From: Sphingobacteruim zhuxiongii
GTDB lineage: Bacteria > Bacteroidota > Bacteroidia > Sphingobacteriales > Sphingobacteriaceae
Reading direction: 5' to 3'
Length of the DNA stretch: 64,000 nucleotides
NCBI RefSeq assembly: GCF_009557615.1
Contig: NZ_CP045652.1
Coordinates: 2,728,001-2,792,000, forward strand
Shown: piece by piece, positions 56,112-64,000 of the stretch
Position numbering within the stretch: the stretch's first letter is position 1
Layout of the letters: each line of letters opens with the position of its first letter
Position numbers and translations under genes: made by a program
Notes under the pieces: generated by a model
Told to the model about the DNA's origin: nothing
The model's database searches: none
Seen by the model: only the letters and a program-made list of their open reading frames with translations

Positions 56112-58313
56112 ATGGTATTATCACTGTGGCGATATGCACATCTTGCCCTAGCGATTATTTCTTCAATTTTTTTAATCATTTTATCGCTAACAGGTGTTGT
56201 CCTTTCGATAAATGCCATATATGAAAAAACTCCTGATCTCAAAGTCGAGAATTTCGACCAGGTAAACCTCGCGCAAGTTATCCCTAAACTGCAAGAGGTT
56301 TACCCGGAGATCATATCCTTAAGCGTTGACCATCGTGGATTTGTTAGTATTGACGCCATCAACGATGAAGGTGAAAATGTTAAAGGGTTTATTGATCCTA
56401 ATTCGGGGCAAAAGCTCACAGAAATTACACAGCAAAGTTCATTTATCCAATGGACAACTGCTCTACACCGTTCCTTATTCTTAAAAGAAACTGGCCGCTG
56501 GATTGTTGCGATTGTCTCCTTTCTATTGATCTTAATAAGTATTAGTGGAATAGCGTTAATTCTAAAAAGACAAAAGGGAATTCGTCATTTCTTCGATAAA
56601 ATACAGAAGGATTTCTTCGCACAATACTTCCATGTCGTTACGGGCCGATGGATGCTTATTCCTATCCTATTAATCGCCTTTACTGGAACATTCTTGTTTT
56701 TACTACGCCTTTCAGCATTTCAAGGAGAAGAGCAAGAAGTGGACGTAAAATTAAGCGAGACAACTGATGAAAATAGTATTCCAGTAGCGGATTTCCCGGT
56801 GTTCAAAACGACGCTTCTTAAAGATGTCGAACAGATCGATTTTCCATTTATTCCAGATGATCCGGAGGAATTTTTCATCGTAAAGTTGAAGGATCAATCG
56901 ATTAGCGTTAATCAAATCAATGGAAGCCTTGCTGCGCAAACTATGTTTGCCAAACAAAAGGGTTGGGAAAGGTGGAATTTAGATATGCATACCGGTAGAA
57001 CAAATATGTTATGGGCATTGATCTTAGGCATTGCTTCGATCAACATCCTTGCCTTTATTTACACCGGTTTTGTTATCACCATCAAACGTGCAAAAACGAA
57101 GATAAAGAACAAATTTAAAGCCGAACAAGGACGTATTATTATCCTCTATGGATCAGAGAATGGAAGTACACTATTCTACGCAAATAAAGTACATCAGCAA
57201 TTATTAGCCGCTGGGGAAAAATCATACTTAACTAGTATGAATCAATACGAATTATTTCCACAGGCAACACAGCTTTTAGTTTTCACGTCAACTTACGGAT
57301 TAGGTGATCCGCCATCTAATGGGACAAAATTCTCCCATTTACTAAATCAATTTCCTCAGCAACAACATATCGATTATAGCGTTATTGGGTTTGGATCGAC
57401 AGCTTATCCAGACTTTTGCGCCTTTGCAATGCAAGTTGATGAAAGTTTAGCAAAACAACAGTGGGCTTCGCAATACCTACCAATTCATTTGGTTAATGAT
57501 CGTTCAATGGATGATTTCTTAAACTGGGTAAACGCTTACAGTGAAAAATCATTGCTCCCAGTTGCTACCGTAGCATCAGTGTATGCTGAAAAACAAAAGA
57601 AACTACAGAAATGGACTGTTGTCGAAAAAACAACAGTTACTGATGACAATAGCACTTTTAGAGTAACGCTAAAACCGCTCTCACGCGTAAGTTTTAATTC
57701 GGGCGACCTCTTGGCTATTTACCCCGCAAATGATCAAAGAGAACGTCTCTATTCTATTGGAAAAAACAACGGGTTGCTTCAACTTATTGTCAAAAAACAT
57801 GAGTTTGGATTAGGATCCTGCTTTCTACATAATCTACAAGCTAACGAAGTCCTTAAAGCTCGACTAATGCCGAATAGAGCATTCAATCTACCGAAAAAAG
57901 CTAAAGAAGTCGCTATGATTTTCAATGGAACTGGTATTGCACCATTTTTAGGTATGATTGATGAAAATACGAGACAAGCAAAAATTCATCTTTATGGAGG
58001 GTTCCGAACAGAAAATTGCTGGATTAAAGAATACCAAGATTTTGCTCAACGCAAGATTCAACAGAATAGATTATCTGATTATCATTTTGCTTATTCTCGA
58101 CATACGCCTGGGCAATATGTGATGGATTTAATCGCTCGAGATGCGACTGTATTCGCCGCGCTTTTGAAGAACGACGGTATCATTATGATATGTGGATCTC
58201 TAGTGATGTTAAGAGATGTAGAAAAAGCCTTAGACCAAATCGTACAAGAGTTGAACGATAAGCCACTAGCTTTTTACCACGAACGAAAACAAATCCTCCA
58301 CGACTGCTATTAA
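56112..58313 (+). CDS. PepSY-flavodoxin-reductase fusion membrane protein
   Basis: 733 residues. N-terminal PepSY_TM unit with spans LALAIISSIFLIILSLTGVV and IVAIVSFLLILISISGIALI and a third near 180-200, then a span at about 297-320. After the membrane part comes a flavodoxin-like domain (IILYGSENGSTLFYANKVHQ, STYGLGDPPSNGTKFS) and a ferredoxin-NADP-reductase domain (FAD motif RERLYSIGKN, NADPH motif FNGTGIAPF). It can move electrons from NADPH across the inner membrane, probably to reduce ferric siderophore or supply an extracytosolic flavoprotein. It starts 9 bp after the DUF2271 gene. Confidence 0.9.
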   Translation: MVLSLWRYAHLALAIISSIFLIILSLTGVVLSINAIYEKTPDLKVENFDQVNLAQVIPKLQEVYPEIISLSVDHRGFVSIDAINDEGENVKGFIDPNSGQKLTEITQQSSFIQWTTALHRSLFLKETGRWIVAIVSFLLILISISGIALILKRQKGIRHFFDKIQKDFFAQYFHVVTGRWMLIPILLIAFTGTFLFLLRLSAFQGEEQEVDVKLSETTDENSIPVADFPVFKTTLLKDVEQIDFPFIPDDPEEFFIVKLKDQSISVNQINGSLAAQTMFAKQKGWERWNLDMHTGRTNMLWALILGIASINILAFIYTGFVITIKRAKTKIKNKFKAEQGRIIILYGSENGSTLFYANKVHQQLLAAGEKSYLTSMNQYELFPQATQLLVFTSTYGLGDPPSNGTKFSHLLNQFPQQQHIDYSVIGFGSTAYPDFCAFAMQVDESLAKQQWASQYLPIHLVNDRSMDDFLNWVNAYSEKSLLPVATVASVYAEKQKKLQKWTVVEKTTVTDDNSTFRVTLKPLSRVSFNSGDLLAIYPANDQRERLYSIGKNNGLLQLIVKKHEFGLGSCFLHNLQANEVLKARLMPNRAFNLPKKAKEVAMIFNGTGIAPFLGMIDENTRQAKIHLYGGFRTENCWIKEYQDFAQRKIQQNRLSDYHFAYSRHTPGQYVMDLIARDATVFAALLKNDGIIMICGSLVMLRDVEKALDQIVQELNDKPLAFYHERKQILHDCY

Positions 58314-58323
58314 TCTATAGCTT

Positions 58324-59283
58324 ATGAAGAGTTTTCTATCCAGTATAGCCTTACTCCTTTTCTTCGTCAACTTGAGCTCAGCACAGGTGCAAATCCGACG
58401 TAGCATGACATTAATGGGTTCTGTTTTTGAGATTACCCTTGTCGACAAGGATTCTAGCACGGCCAATCTTCATATCGATCAGGCTGTTGCGGAAATAGAA
58501 CGCATTGAAAATTTAATTTCCGAATGGCGTCCAAATACACAGATTTCAAGAGTTAACCAAAACGCAGGTATCAAAGCCATTCAAGTTGATTCTGAAGTAT
58601 ACGACCTCTGTAAAAGAGCACTATATTTCTCTCAGATCAGTAATGGCGCATTCGACATCAGTATTGCTGCGCTCGACAAGATTTGGCGCTTTGACGGCAG
58701 TATGGAAGCGATGCCTAGTGAAGCACAAATACAACAGTCTGTCGCGCATGTGGGATACCAACACATTATACTAGACAGTACAAATAGCAGTATTTACTTA
58801 GCGAAGGCGGGTATGAAAATTGGGTTTGGCTCTATCGGAAAGGGATATGCAGCTGACAAGGCAAGAGAGGTCATGAAGAATCTAAATATCACAGCGGGTA
58901 TGATCAATGCTTCTGGCGATATTGCTTCCTGGGGCGAGCAGTTGAATGGGGAACCTTGGACAATCGGTGTACTAAATCCTTTCAAAGCTCATAAAATGAT
59001 TAAAGTACTGAAGTTTAAAGAGCATGCTGTTGCAACCTCTGGTAGTTATGAAAAGTATGTTGAGTTTAACGATGTTCGTTATTCGCACATCATTGATCCA
59101 AAAACTGGCTATCCATCCACAGGATTAGTAAGCGCAACAGTTTATGGGCCATCGGCAGAATTTGCGAATGGTCTTTCAACTTCTGTTATGGTTCTAGGTG
59201 CGAAAAAAGGAATAAAGCTTGCCAAGCAATTTCCTCAATATAGATTTATTCTGATTGGCGATAATAAAAAGATATACCGCTAG
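58324..59283 (+). CDS. apbE: FAD:protein FMN transferase ApbE
   Basis: 319 residues with a signal peptide (SSIALLLFFVNLSSAQ). Family motifs: MGSVFEITL at the start, IENLISEWRPNTQISRVN, the KIGFGSIGKGYAADKAREVM flavin-binding segment, and VATSGSYEKYVEF. It attaches FMN to a Thr or Ser of a periplasmic acceptor. It starts 10 bp after the PepSY-reductase gene, so the acceptor is expected to be part of this electron-transfer module; no D-x-x-[ST]-G-A-x-[ST] target is evident in the neighbours. Confidence 0.93.
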   Translation: MKSFLSSIALLLFFVNLSSAQVQIRRSMTLMGSVFEITLVDKDSSTANLHIDQAVAEIERIENLISEWRPNTQISRVNQNAGIKAIQVDSEVYDLCKRALYFSQISNGAFDISIAALDKIWRFDGSMEAMPSEAQIQQSVAHVGYQHIILDSTNSSIYLAKAGMKIGFGSIGKGYAADKAREVMKNLNITAGMINASGDIASWGEQLNGEPWTIGVLNPFKAHKMIKVLKFKEHAVATSGSYEKYVEFNDVRYSHIIDPKTGYPSTGLVSATVYGPSAEFANGLSTSVMVLGAKKGIKLAKQFPQYRFILIGDNKKIYR

Positions 59284-59341
59284 GGAATCACTTCAGCTTT
59301 TCAAGATTTCAAACAGCCGAATTTGCCGTTAAATAAAAAAA

Positions 59342-59380
59342 ACACTGAGATCATTTCCTTACGGCTTTTGATCCCAGTGT
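59342..59380 (-). terminator. Terminator of SusCD operon
   Basis: 12-bp stem with one mismatch, ACACTGAGATCA (59342-59353) and TGATCCCAGTGT (59369-59380). The A-run at 59334-59342 is a U-run on the minus strand, so it ends the SusD gene transcript. Confidence 0.65.
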
Positions 59381-59423
59381 AATTCAAACAATATATTAAA
59401 AACGATTTATTTAACGCTATTGA

Positions 59424-61001
59424 CTAATCAACATCCCACCATAAACGAACAGATGCTTTATCTGTTCCGCCCAAATAGCTAACTCCTTCTTTAACACCTT
59501 GCGCGTTAGCGGTATACTCAGCTTCTGGATAAGTTAGGCGTTTGATGAACGTTCCTACCGGAAGATCGGCATTTTCTGAAGTGATCAAGTTGTACATATC
59601 TGGATAACCTGTACGTCTAAATTCTGCCCACGCTTCCCATCCATCAGGAAAGATTGCCAACCATTTTTGCGTACCAATCTGCTTACGTTGCATTGATTCA
59701 CTTGTAGCCCATTTGATCGGGGTACTGGATACAGCGGCCGACTTATAGTAATCTCCGGGCGCCGTAGGCAAATTCTCAGAGTTCGTGTATGCGCTAACTT
59801 GAGCCGCATCAACTACACCCCATTGATTTAAACTTTGCTTAATTCCATCCTCATACAACGCTTGTGCGGTTCCGCCCATAGACCAACCATTTAATGCACC
59901 TTCAGCACGCAGAAAATACGCTTCGGCTGAACTAAGAACATGTTGTCTGTTCGTAAAATTCTGTGTAGCGACACCGTTCGCATTATAAGTAATCCAATAA
60001 GGTCCAACGTTTGACTGCAAGGTATTGGCATTGACAGAGACATTATTTACCATCACGTTTATATCCGTCGCTGGCATGCCATTCCTTCTAGAACTGAATT
60101 CCTTCGTTGTAAAATTCTTTTGGAAGAATATACTCAAACGAGGATCTTGATAGCCTTGCAGATAAGATTTCATTGTTGAGCTCATTGACGTCGCATACCA
60201 TCCAGAAATACTTGCCATTCCGTTAAAGTCATTGCCCAACAAAGACTTTAACAAGCTCGCATTCTCGGTGTTGGCTGTCAACACTCCCGAGGCATATGCC
60301 TCCTCACCCATTTTTTTCGCTAAGCTTGGATCAATCTTCGATACGCGAAGTGCCAAACGGAGCTTTAAGGTATTGGCAAATTTGATCCAAAGGCCAACAT
60401 TACCGCCATATAAGTTATCTTGACCGCCGAATAAACTCGTCGATGTGTTCAATTTCTTCAACGCATCAACAGATTTAGTCAAACGAACAAAGAAGTCTGC
60501 ATAGATATCAGACATTTTATCGTATTTAACACCGTTGCTACCATCGGATTCTAGTGCTTCAGAATAAGGTATGGGACCCATGACATCCGTTAAGCGACCA
60601 AAATTATACACCCAAATTACATTCGCTAACGCATATTCTCCAGAGTTTGGATCAGCAGAATCTAAAATCGACTTCAACTGTGCTCCAACATGTACATAAG
60701 AAACGAGATACATTCGGCGAGCATACTCCGAATTGAGCATATAACGCTCTGTAGAAACGCTCTTCGCATAATATTGTGCGTAGATATCGGCAAAATAGTT
60801 TTGCGTCGTCTCATAGTAAGAAGCATTTACAAAAACAGAAGCCAATGCCTTGTTGAACAGATAAGGAAACTCAGCATTGCTGACATCGGTAATCGCATTT
60901 GGATCCCTATTATCTTCAACAAAGTCTTTGGTACAACTCGCGCTAAAGACTAATGGCAATGCTACGGCTAGGAATTTATATTTATGAATAAACTTTTTCA
61001 T
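59424..61001 (-). CDS. SusD/RagB-family lipoprotein
   Basis: 525 residues. Lipoprotein signal VALPLVFSASC and then TKDFVEDNRDPNAITDVSNA. This is the shorter SusD-like_2 type: EYALANVIWVYNFGRLTDVM, GGNVGLWIKFANTLKLRLAL, SSAEAYFLRAEGALNGW, and GWEAWAEFRRTGYPDM. It lies 22 bp after the SusC gene and completes a second importer, with no sigma/FecR and no STN domain seen in the visible part. The substrate is unknown; the SusD-like_2 type also occurs with peptide or iron-linked systems. Confidence 0.93.
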   Translation of the reverse strand: MKKFIHKYKFLAVALPLVFSASCTKDFVEDNRDPNAITDVSNAEFPYLFNKALASVFVNASYYETTQNYFADIYAQYYAKSVSTERYMLNSEYARRMYLVSYVHVGAQLKSILDSADPNSGEYALANVIWVYNFGRLTDVMGPIPYSEALESDGSNGVKYDKMSDIYADFFVRLTKSVDALKKLNTSTSLFGGQDNLYGGNVGLWIKFANTLKLRLALRVSKIDPSLAKKMGEEAYASGVLTANTENASLLKSLLGNDFNGMASISGWYATSMSSTMKSYLQGYQDPRLSIFFQKNFTTKEFSSRRNGMPATDINVMVNNVSVNANTLQSNVGPYWITYNANGVATQNFTNRQHVLSSAEAYFLRAEGALNGWSMGGTAQALYEDGIKQSLNQWGVVDAAQVSAYTNSENLPTAPGDYYKSAAVSSTPIKWATSESMQRKQIGTQKWLAIFPDGWEAWAEFRRTGYPDMYNLITSENADLPVGTFIKRLTYPEAEYTANAQGVKEGVSYLGGTDKASVRLWWDVD

Positions 61002-61023
61002 ATCGTTTTTTTAAATAGAGAAC

Positions 61024-64000
61024 TTAAAAAGATAGTTTAACACCCATACTGATTGTTCGGCTTAAAGGTAAAGCTGCTGCTTCAACCCCTTGGAAATTTC
61101 CTGCGCCGATAGATGCTTCAGGATCTACAGGGTTTTTAATCTTCCCAAGCCCTGGAATATCTTGGATTGACTTTCCTTTGTATAAAAACAAGACGTTGTT
61201 AACGGATGCATTAAATTGCGCAGAACGTACAAATGGCAATAGCTTGCTAGGCAACGTGTAGGAAACACCTAGATTACGGATACGGAAGTTCGTCATATCG
61301 AAAGTAAAGAACTGCGTATACGGGTAGATTCCGCCAGCACCAACTGTAGTCCAGAATCCTTCTGAAGTTATCGCTTTTGTATTTGCGTTTCCTGCTTCAT
61401 CGACAGCGTCAATTACCCAACCCCCATCGCGATGTGCATTGGTAAACTCAGCAACACCGTAATCAGCCATTAATGCCGCTGATCCGGATACCATCTCTCC
61501 ACCAATACGACCATCAATATTAATATTGAAGCCCCAGTTTTTGTATTTGAATGTGTTGTTCCATCCTAAAGTTGCCGATGGATTATAGTTACCTACTTTC
61601 TTTCCTGTTTCAACTACCGGCATACCTAATGCGTTCACGATATATTTTCCAGAGTTTGGATCTGTTTTCCATTTTGCGCCGTATAAATCACCATATCCAC
61701 CTCCTTTAGAAATAACTACTGTGGCGTAAGCAATACTCGAGCTTATGTTTACAGAAGAAATTTGATCGGTCAACTCATTGATGCGGCTGATATTTCTAGC
61801 AAAATTTAAAGATGATTCCCAAACAAAATTATCGTTGCGAACTGGTTTCCCTTGAATTTGCAATTCAAACCCTTCATTCTCGACATCCCCAGCATTGATG
61901 TATTGTGAATCAAAACCTGTAGAGGTTGTTGCTGCCAAATAGATCAACTGATTAATAGAGTTACTCTTATAATAAGTACCATTAATACCTAAACGATTGC
62001 CAAACATTTGAACGTCGAAACCAGCTTCATAAGATGTTGTCTTTTCTGGTTTCAAATCTTTAATGCTTTTCGTTGGATTACGCGTTATAAAACCTTTACC
62101 TGAACCGGCAGCATAAGTATATGTTTGATTTAATAAATTCGGTTCGGCATCATTACCAACCATCGTATAAGATCCGCGAACTTTTGCCAAATTAATCCAT
62201 TCAGGAAGATTCATCCAGTTATTCATCACGAATGAAAGACCTACTGAAGGATAGAAATAGCTGTGTGGAGCAGGAAGCGTCGATGACCAGTCATTTCTAG
62301 CAGTCACATCTAAATACAAACTTTCCCACATCCCGACGTTGATACTTCCAAAAATAGAATTCAAATGACGTTTGTAAGCCGAGAAGCCTTGGAATGTTGG
62401 TGTTGCTGCAAATGCTAAAGAGAAGTTATTTGGAACTGTTAATCCGTTCGCCATATCCGTTCCTGTATTGTACTCACGAGTAAAAAAACTAGATCCTACA
62501 ACATAGTTCAATTCAAATTGATCGTCAACAAACTTCGTTCCTCCTGTCAATAATAAATCTAAGTTTCTATTGCTGTACTCAGAACGTGTAAGGTAATATT
62601 GCCCTCCAGGTAAAACATTTCCGTTGGATTTTGTACTGTTGTAGAATGAACCGTCTGTTTTTTCATTATAACGGTCAAAGCTCATACGAGTCATAAAGTT
62701 CAACCATGGTGTGAATTGATAGGAAATAGAACCCATCCCCATTATTCTATCTCTTTTCTCGTTTACCGAATTCCGATAAATACTCCAATATGGGTTATCA
62801 TTATTCACGTTGGTACTCCAAAACTTACTTTCTGGCAATCCTGTCGAAGGATTGATAGTCTCGAAATCATTTAACTCTTCATCATCCATATCACGAGGCA
62901 TCGTCAACACCTGCGCCATTAATCCGTTGGCCGACATGCGTTGCTTGTTATGAATGTTTTGATTGATATAGCTTAATTTCAAATCGGTTTTTAAACCCTT
63001 AACTAATTCTGTATTAATTCTTAAATCGACATTATTACGTCCTAGATAGTTTTCCGGAATCACACCCCCGATACGATTATTCCCTACAGAGAAATAGGAA
63101 GTTACTTTTTCACCGCCGCCTGATACACTAACGGAATTGTTAGTGGTATATGCTGTGCGAAAGAAATTCTTTACATTATCGGTATAAGTAGTACCTTTTT
63201 CACCCCAGCTATCCACTGCATTTGTGCCTAGCTTTCCGCCGTTTCCACGTCCATACGTGTTTTGTAGTTCAGGTAAATAGGAAACGTTTTCAAAGCTATG
63301 ATTACTGTTCAAATCCAGCTTCCAACGACCCGCAGTACCTTGTTTTGTTGTGATAATAATAGCACCATTCACAGCGCGGCTACCATACAATGCAGCTGCC
63401 GAAGGTCCTTTCAAAACGTTAATGCTTTCAATGTCTTCAGGATTGATATTAGCCCCACCATCACTGCTCGAATACACGTTAGAAAACGGTGCTGCCGATT
63501 GTTGAACGGAGGTATTATCAAAAACAATCCCATCGACAACCATCAACGCGTTGTTATTACCTGTGATGGATTTATTACCACGTAAAACAATACGTGCTGA
63601 AGAACCAGGTCCACCTGACGTTGTCGAAACGACAGCGCCGGCAACTTTCCCTGTCAATGCACTTACAAAGTTTCCGCTGTTATCTTTGATACCGTTAATT
63701 GATTCTGCAGATACTTGCTGTGTCGCATAACTTAACTTCTTAGTCTCTCGTTTGATCCCTAAAGCCGTTACGACAACCTCTTCAATCTGATCCTCCGAGC
63801 GTTCCATCGCAATGACAACATTGCTCTGACTGTTCAATATGTAAACTTGCTTATTGTAGCCGAGTAAACTCAGCTCTAGTTTTGCACCTAGTTTCGATGC
63901 AATTCGAAATGTACCGTCGGCACTTGACTTAACAACCACCTGATTATCTCGGATAGTAACATCCGACAAGGCAGTGCCGTCATTTTTATCGATGACCTTT
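61024..64000 (-). CDS. SusC/RagA TonB-dependent transporter, 5' end beyond window
   Basis: The frame is open to the window edge: upstream of the TTG at 63969 it reads KVIDKNDGTAL, the CarboxypepD_reg motif, so the start and signal peptide lie outside. Visible parts are the carboxypeptidase-like domain (TFRIASKLGAKLELSLLGYN), TonB-box region EEVVVTALGIKRETKKLSYA, plug (SINVLKGPSAAALYGSRAVN) and a full barrel ending SMGVKLSF. More than 980 residues are in view. It pairs with the SusD at 59424. Confidence 0.93.
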   Translation of the reverse strand, partial: KVIDKNDGTALSDVTIRDNQVVVKSSADGTFRIASKLGAKLELSLLGYNKQVYILNSQSNVVIAMERSEDQIEEVVVTALGIKRETKKLSYATQQVSAESINGIKDNSGNFVSALTGKVAGAVVSTTSGGPGSSARIVLRGNKSITGNNNALMVVDGIVFDNTSVQQSAAPFSNVYSSSDGGANINPEDIESINVLKGPSAAALYGSRAVNGAIIITTKQGTAGRWKLDLNSNHSFENVSYLPELQNTYGRGNGGKLGTNAVDSWGEKGTTYTDNVKNFFRTAYTTNNSVSVSGGGEKVTSYFSVGNNRIGGVIPENYLGRNNVDLRINTELVKGLKTDLKLSYINQNIHNKQRMSANGLMAQVLTMPRDMDDEELNDFETINPSTGLPESKFWSTNVNNDNPYWSIYRNSVNEKRDRIMGMGSISYQFTPWLNFMTRMSFDRYNEKTDGSFYNSTKSNGNVLPGGQYYLTRSEYSNRNLDLLLTGGTKFVDDQFELNYVVGSSFFTREYNTGTDMANGLTVPNNFSLAFAATPTFQGFSAYKRHLNSIFGSINVGMWESLYLDVTARNDWSSTLPAPHSYFYPSVGLSFVMNNWMNLPEWINLAKVRGSYTMVGNDAEPNLLNQTYTYAAGSGKGFITRNPTKSIKDLKPEKTTSYEAGFDVQMFGNRLGINGTYYKSNSINQLIYLAATTSTGFDSQYINAGDVENEGFELQIQGKPVRNDNFVWESSLNFARNISRINELTDQISSVNISSSIAYATVVISKGGGYGDLYGAKWKTDPNSGKYIVNALGMPVVETGKKVGNYNPSATLGWNNTFKYKNWGFNINIDGRIGGEMVSGSAALMADYGVAEFTNAHRDGGWVIDAVDEAGNANTKAITSEGFWTTVGAGGIYPYTQFFTFDMTNFRIRNLGVSYTLPSKLLPFVRSAQFNASVNNVLFLYKGKSIQDIPGLGKIKNPVDPEASIGAGNFQGVEAAALPLSRTISMGVKLSF

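Overview
The window looks like a chromosomal segment of a Sphingobacterium-type Bacteroidota. The support is: SusC/SusD pairs, an ECF sigma/FecR switch, GLPGLI and PKD-like proteins, a zeaxanthin-type crt operon, and promoter boxes of the TAnnTTTG type rather than sigma-70 boxes. No rRNA, tRNA or CRISPR array was seen. The genus is inferred from gene content and protein style, not from a marker gene.

Layout. 1-4.9 kb: 5' half of a fimbrillin gene with small upstream ORFs, a PKD-like protein without a signal peptide, then about 1.3 kb of decayed AT-rich DNA. 4.9-9.6 kb: MarR regulator plus crtI-crtB-unknown-crtZ-crtY, which should convert GGPP to zeaxanthin; crtE is not in the window. 10.1-14.1 kb: GH130 phosphorylase divergent from a GT4 glycosyltransferase and a helical-toroid protein. 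15.2-17.3 kb: an IS3-family element beside the wreck of a D12-class DNA adenine methyltransferase. 17.7-26 kb: an unknown protein, a membrane protein, a two-component system, then a P47/TULIP-like protein and a 1177-residue propeller/amphipathic-helix protein of unknown role. 26.1-36.2 kb (minus strand): ECF sigma, FecR, SusC with STN domain, SusD, DUF1735-type lipoprotein, Gfo/Idh/MocA dehydrogenase and a DUF1080 hydrolase, together a glycan system that suggests 3-keto-glycoside chemistry.

36.5-46.3 kb (minus strand): a lone outer-membrane barrel gene, then a six-gene run of two small secreted paralogues, GLPGLI protein, outer-membrane barrel, LytS-like kinase and LytTR regulator, behind a good TAnnTTTG promoter. 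46.7-49.5 kb: a secreted TonB-C-like protein, then a NarL-type regulator and a kinase whose 5' end is missing. That kinase is fused head-to-head at about 49.49 kb to a TonB receptor that has also lost its 5' end. 49.5-59.3 kb: an iron/xenosiderophore-type locus (TonB receptor, frameshifted DUF4374 lipoprotein, AraC regulator, ankyrin protein, DUF2271 protein, PepSY-flavodoxin-reductase, ApbE). It resembles XusABC of Bacteroides with a flavin electron-transfer module attached. 59.4-64 kb (minus strand): a second SusD/SusC pair running off the window.

Best candidates for something undescribed: the P47-like/1177-residue pair with its upstream signalling genes, and the self-regulated small-secreted-protein/GLPGLI/barrel operon. 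Several genes show damage (head-to-head truncation at 49.49 kb, A-tract frameshift at 52.11 kb, split GT4 protein, PKD protein without leader). Some of this could be assembly or sequencing error and should be checked on reads first.
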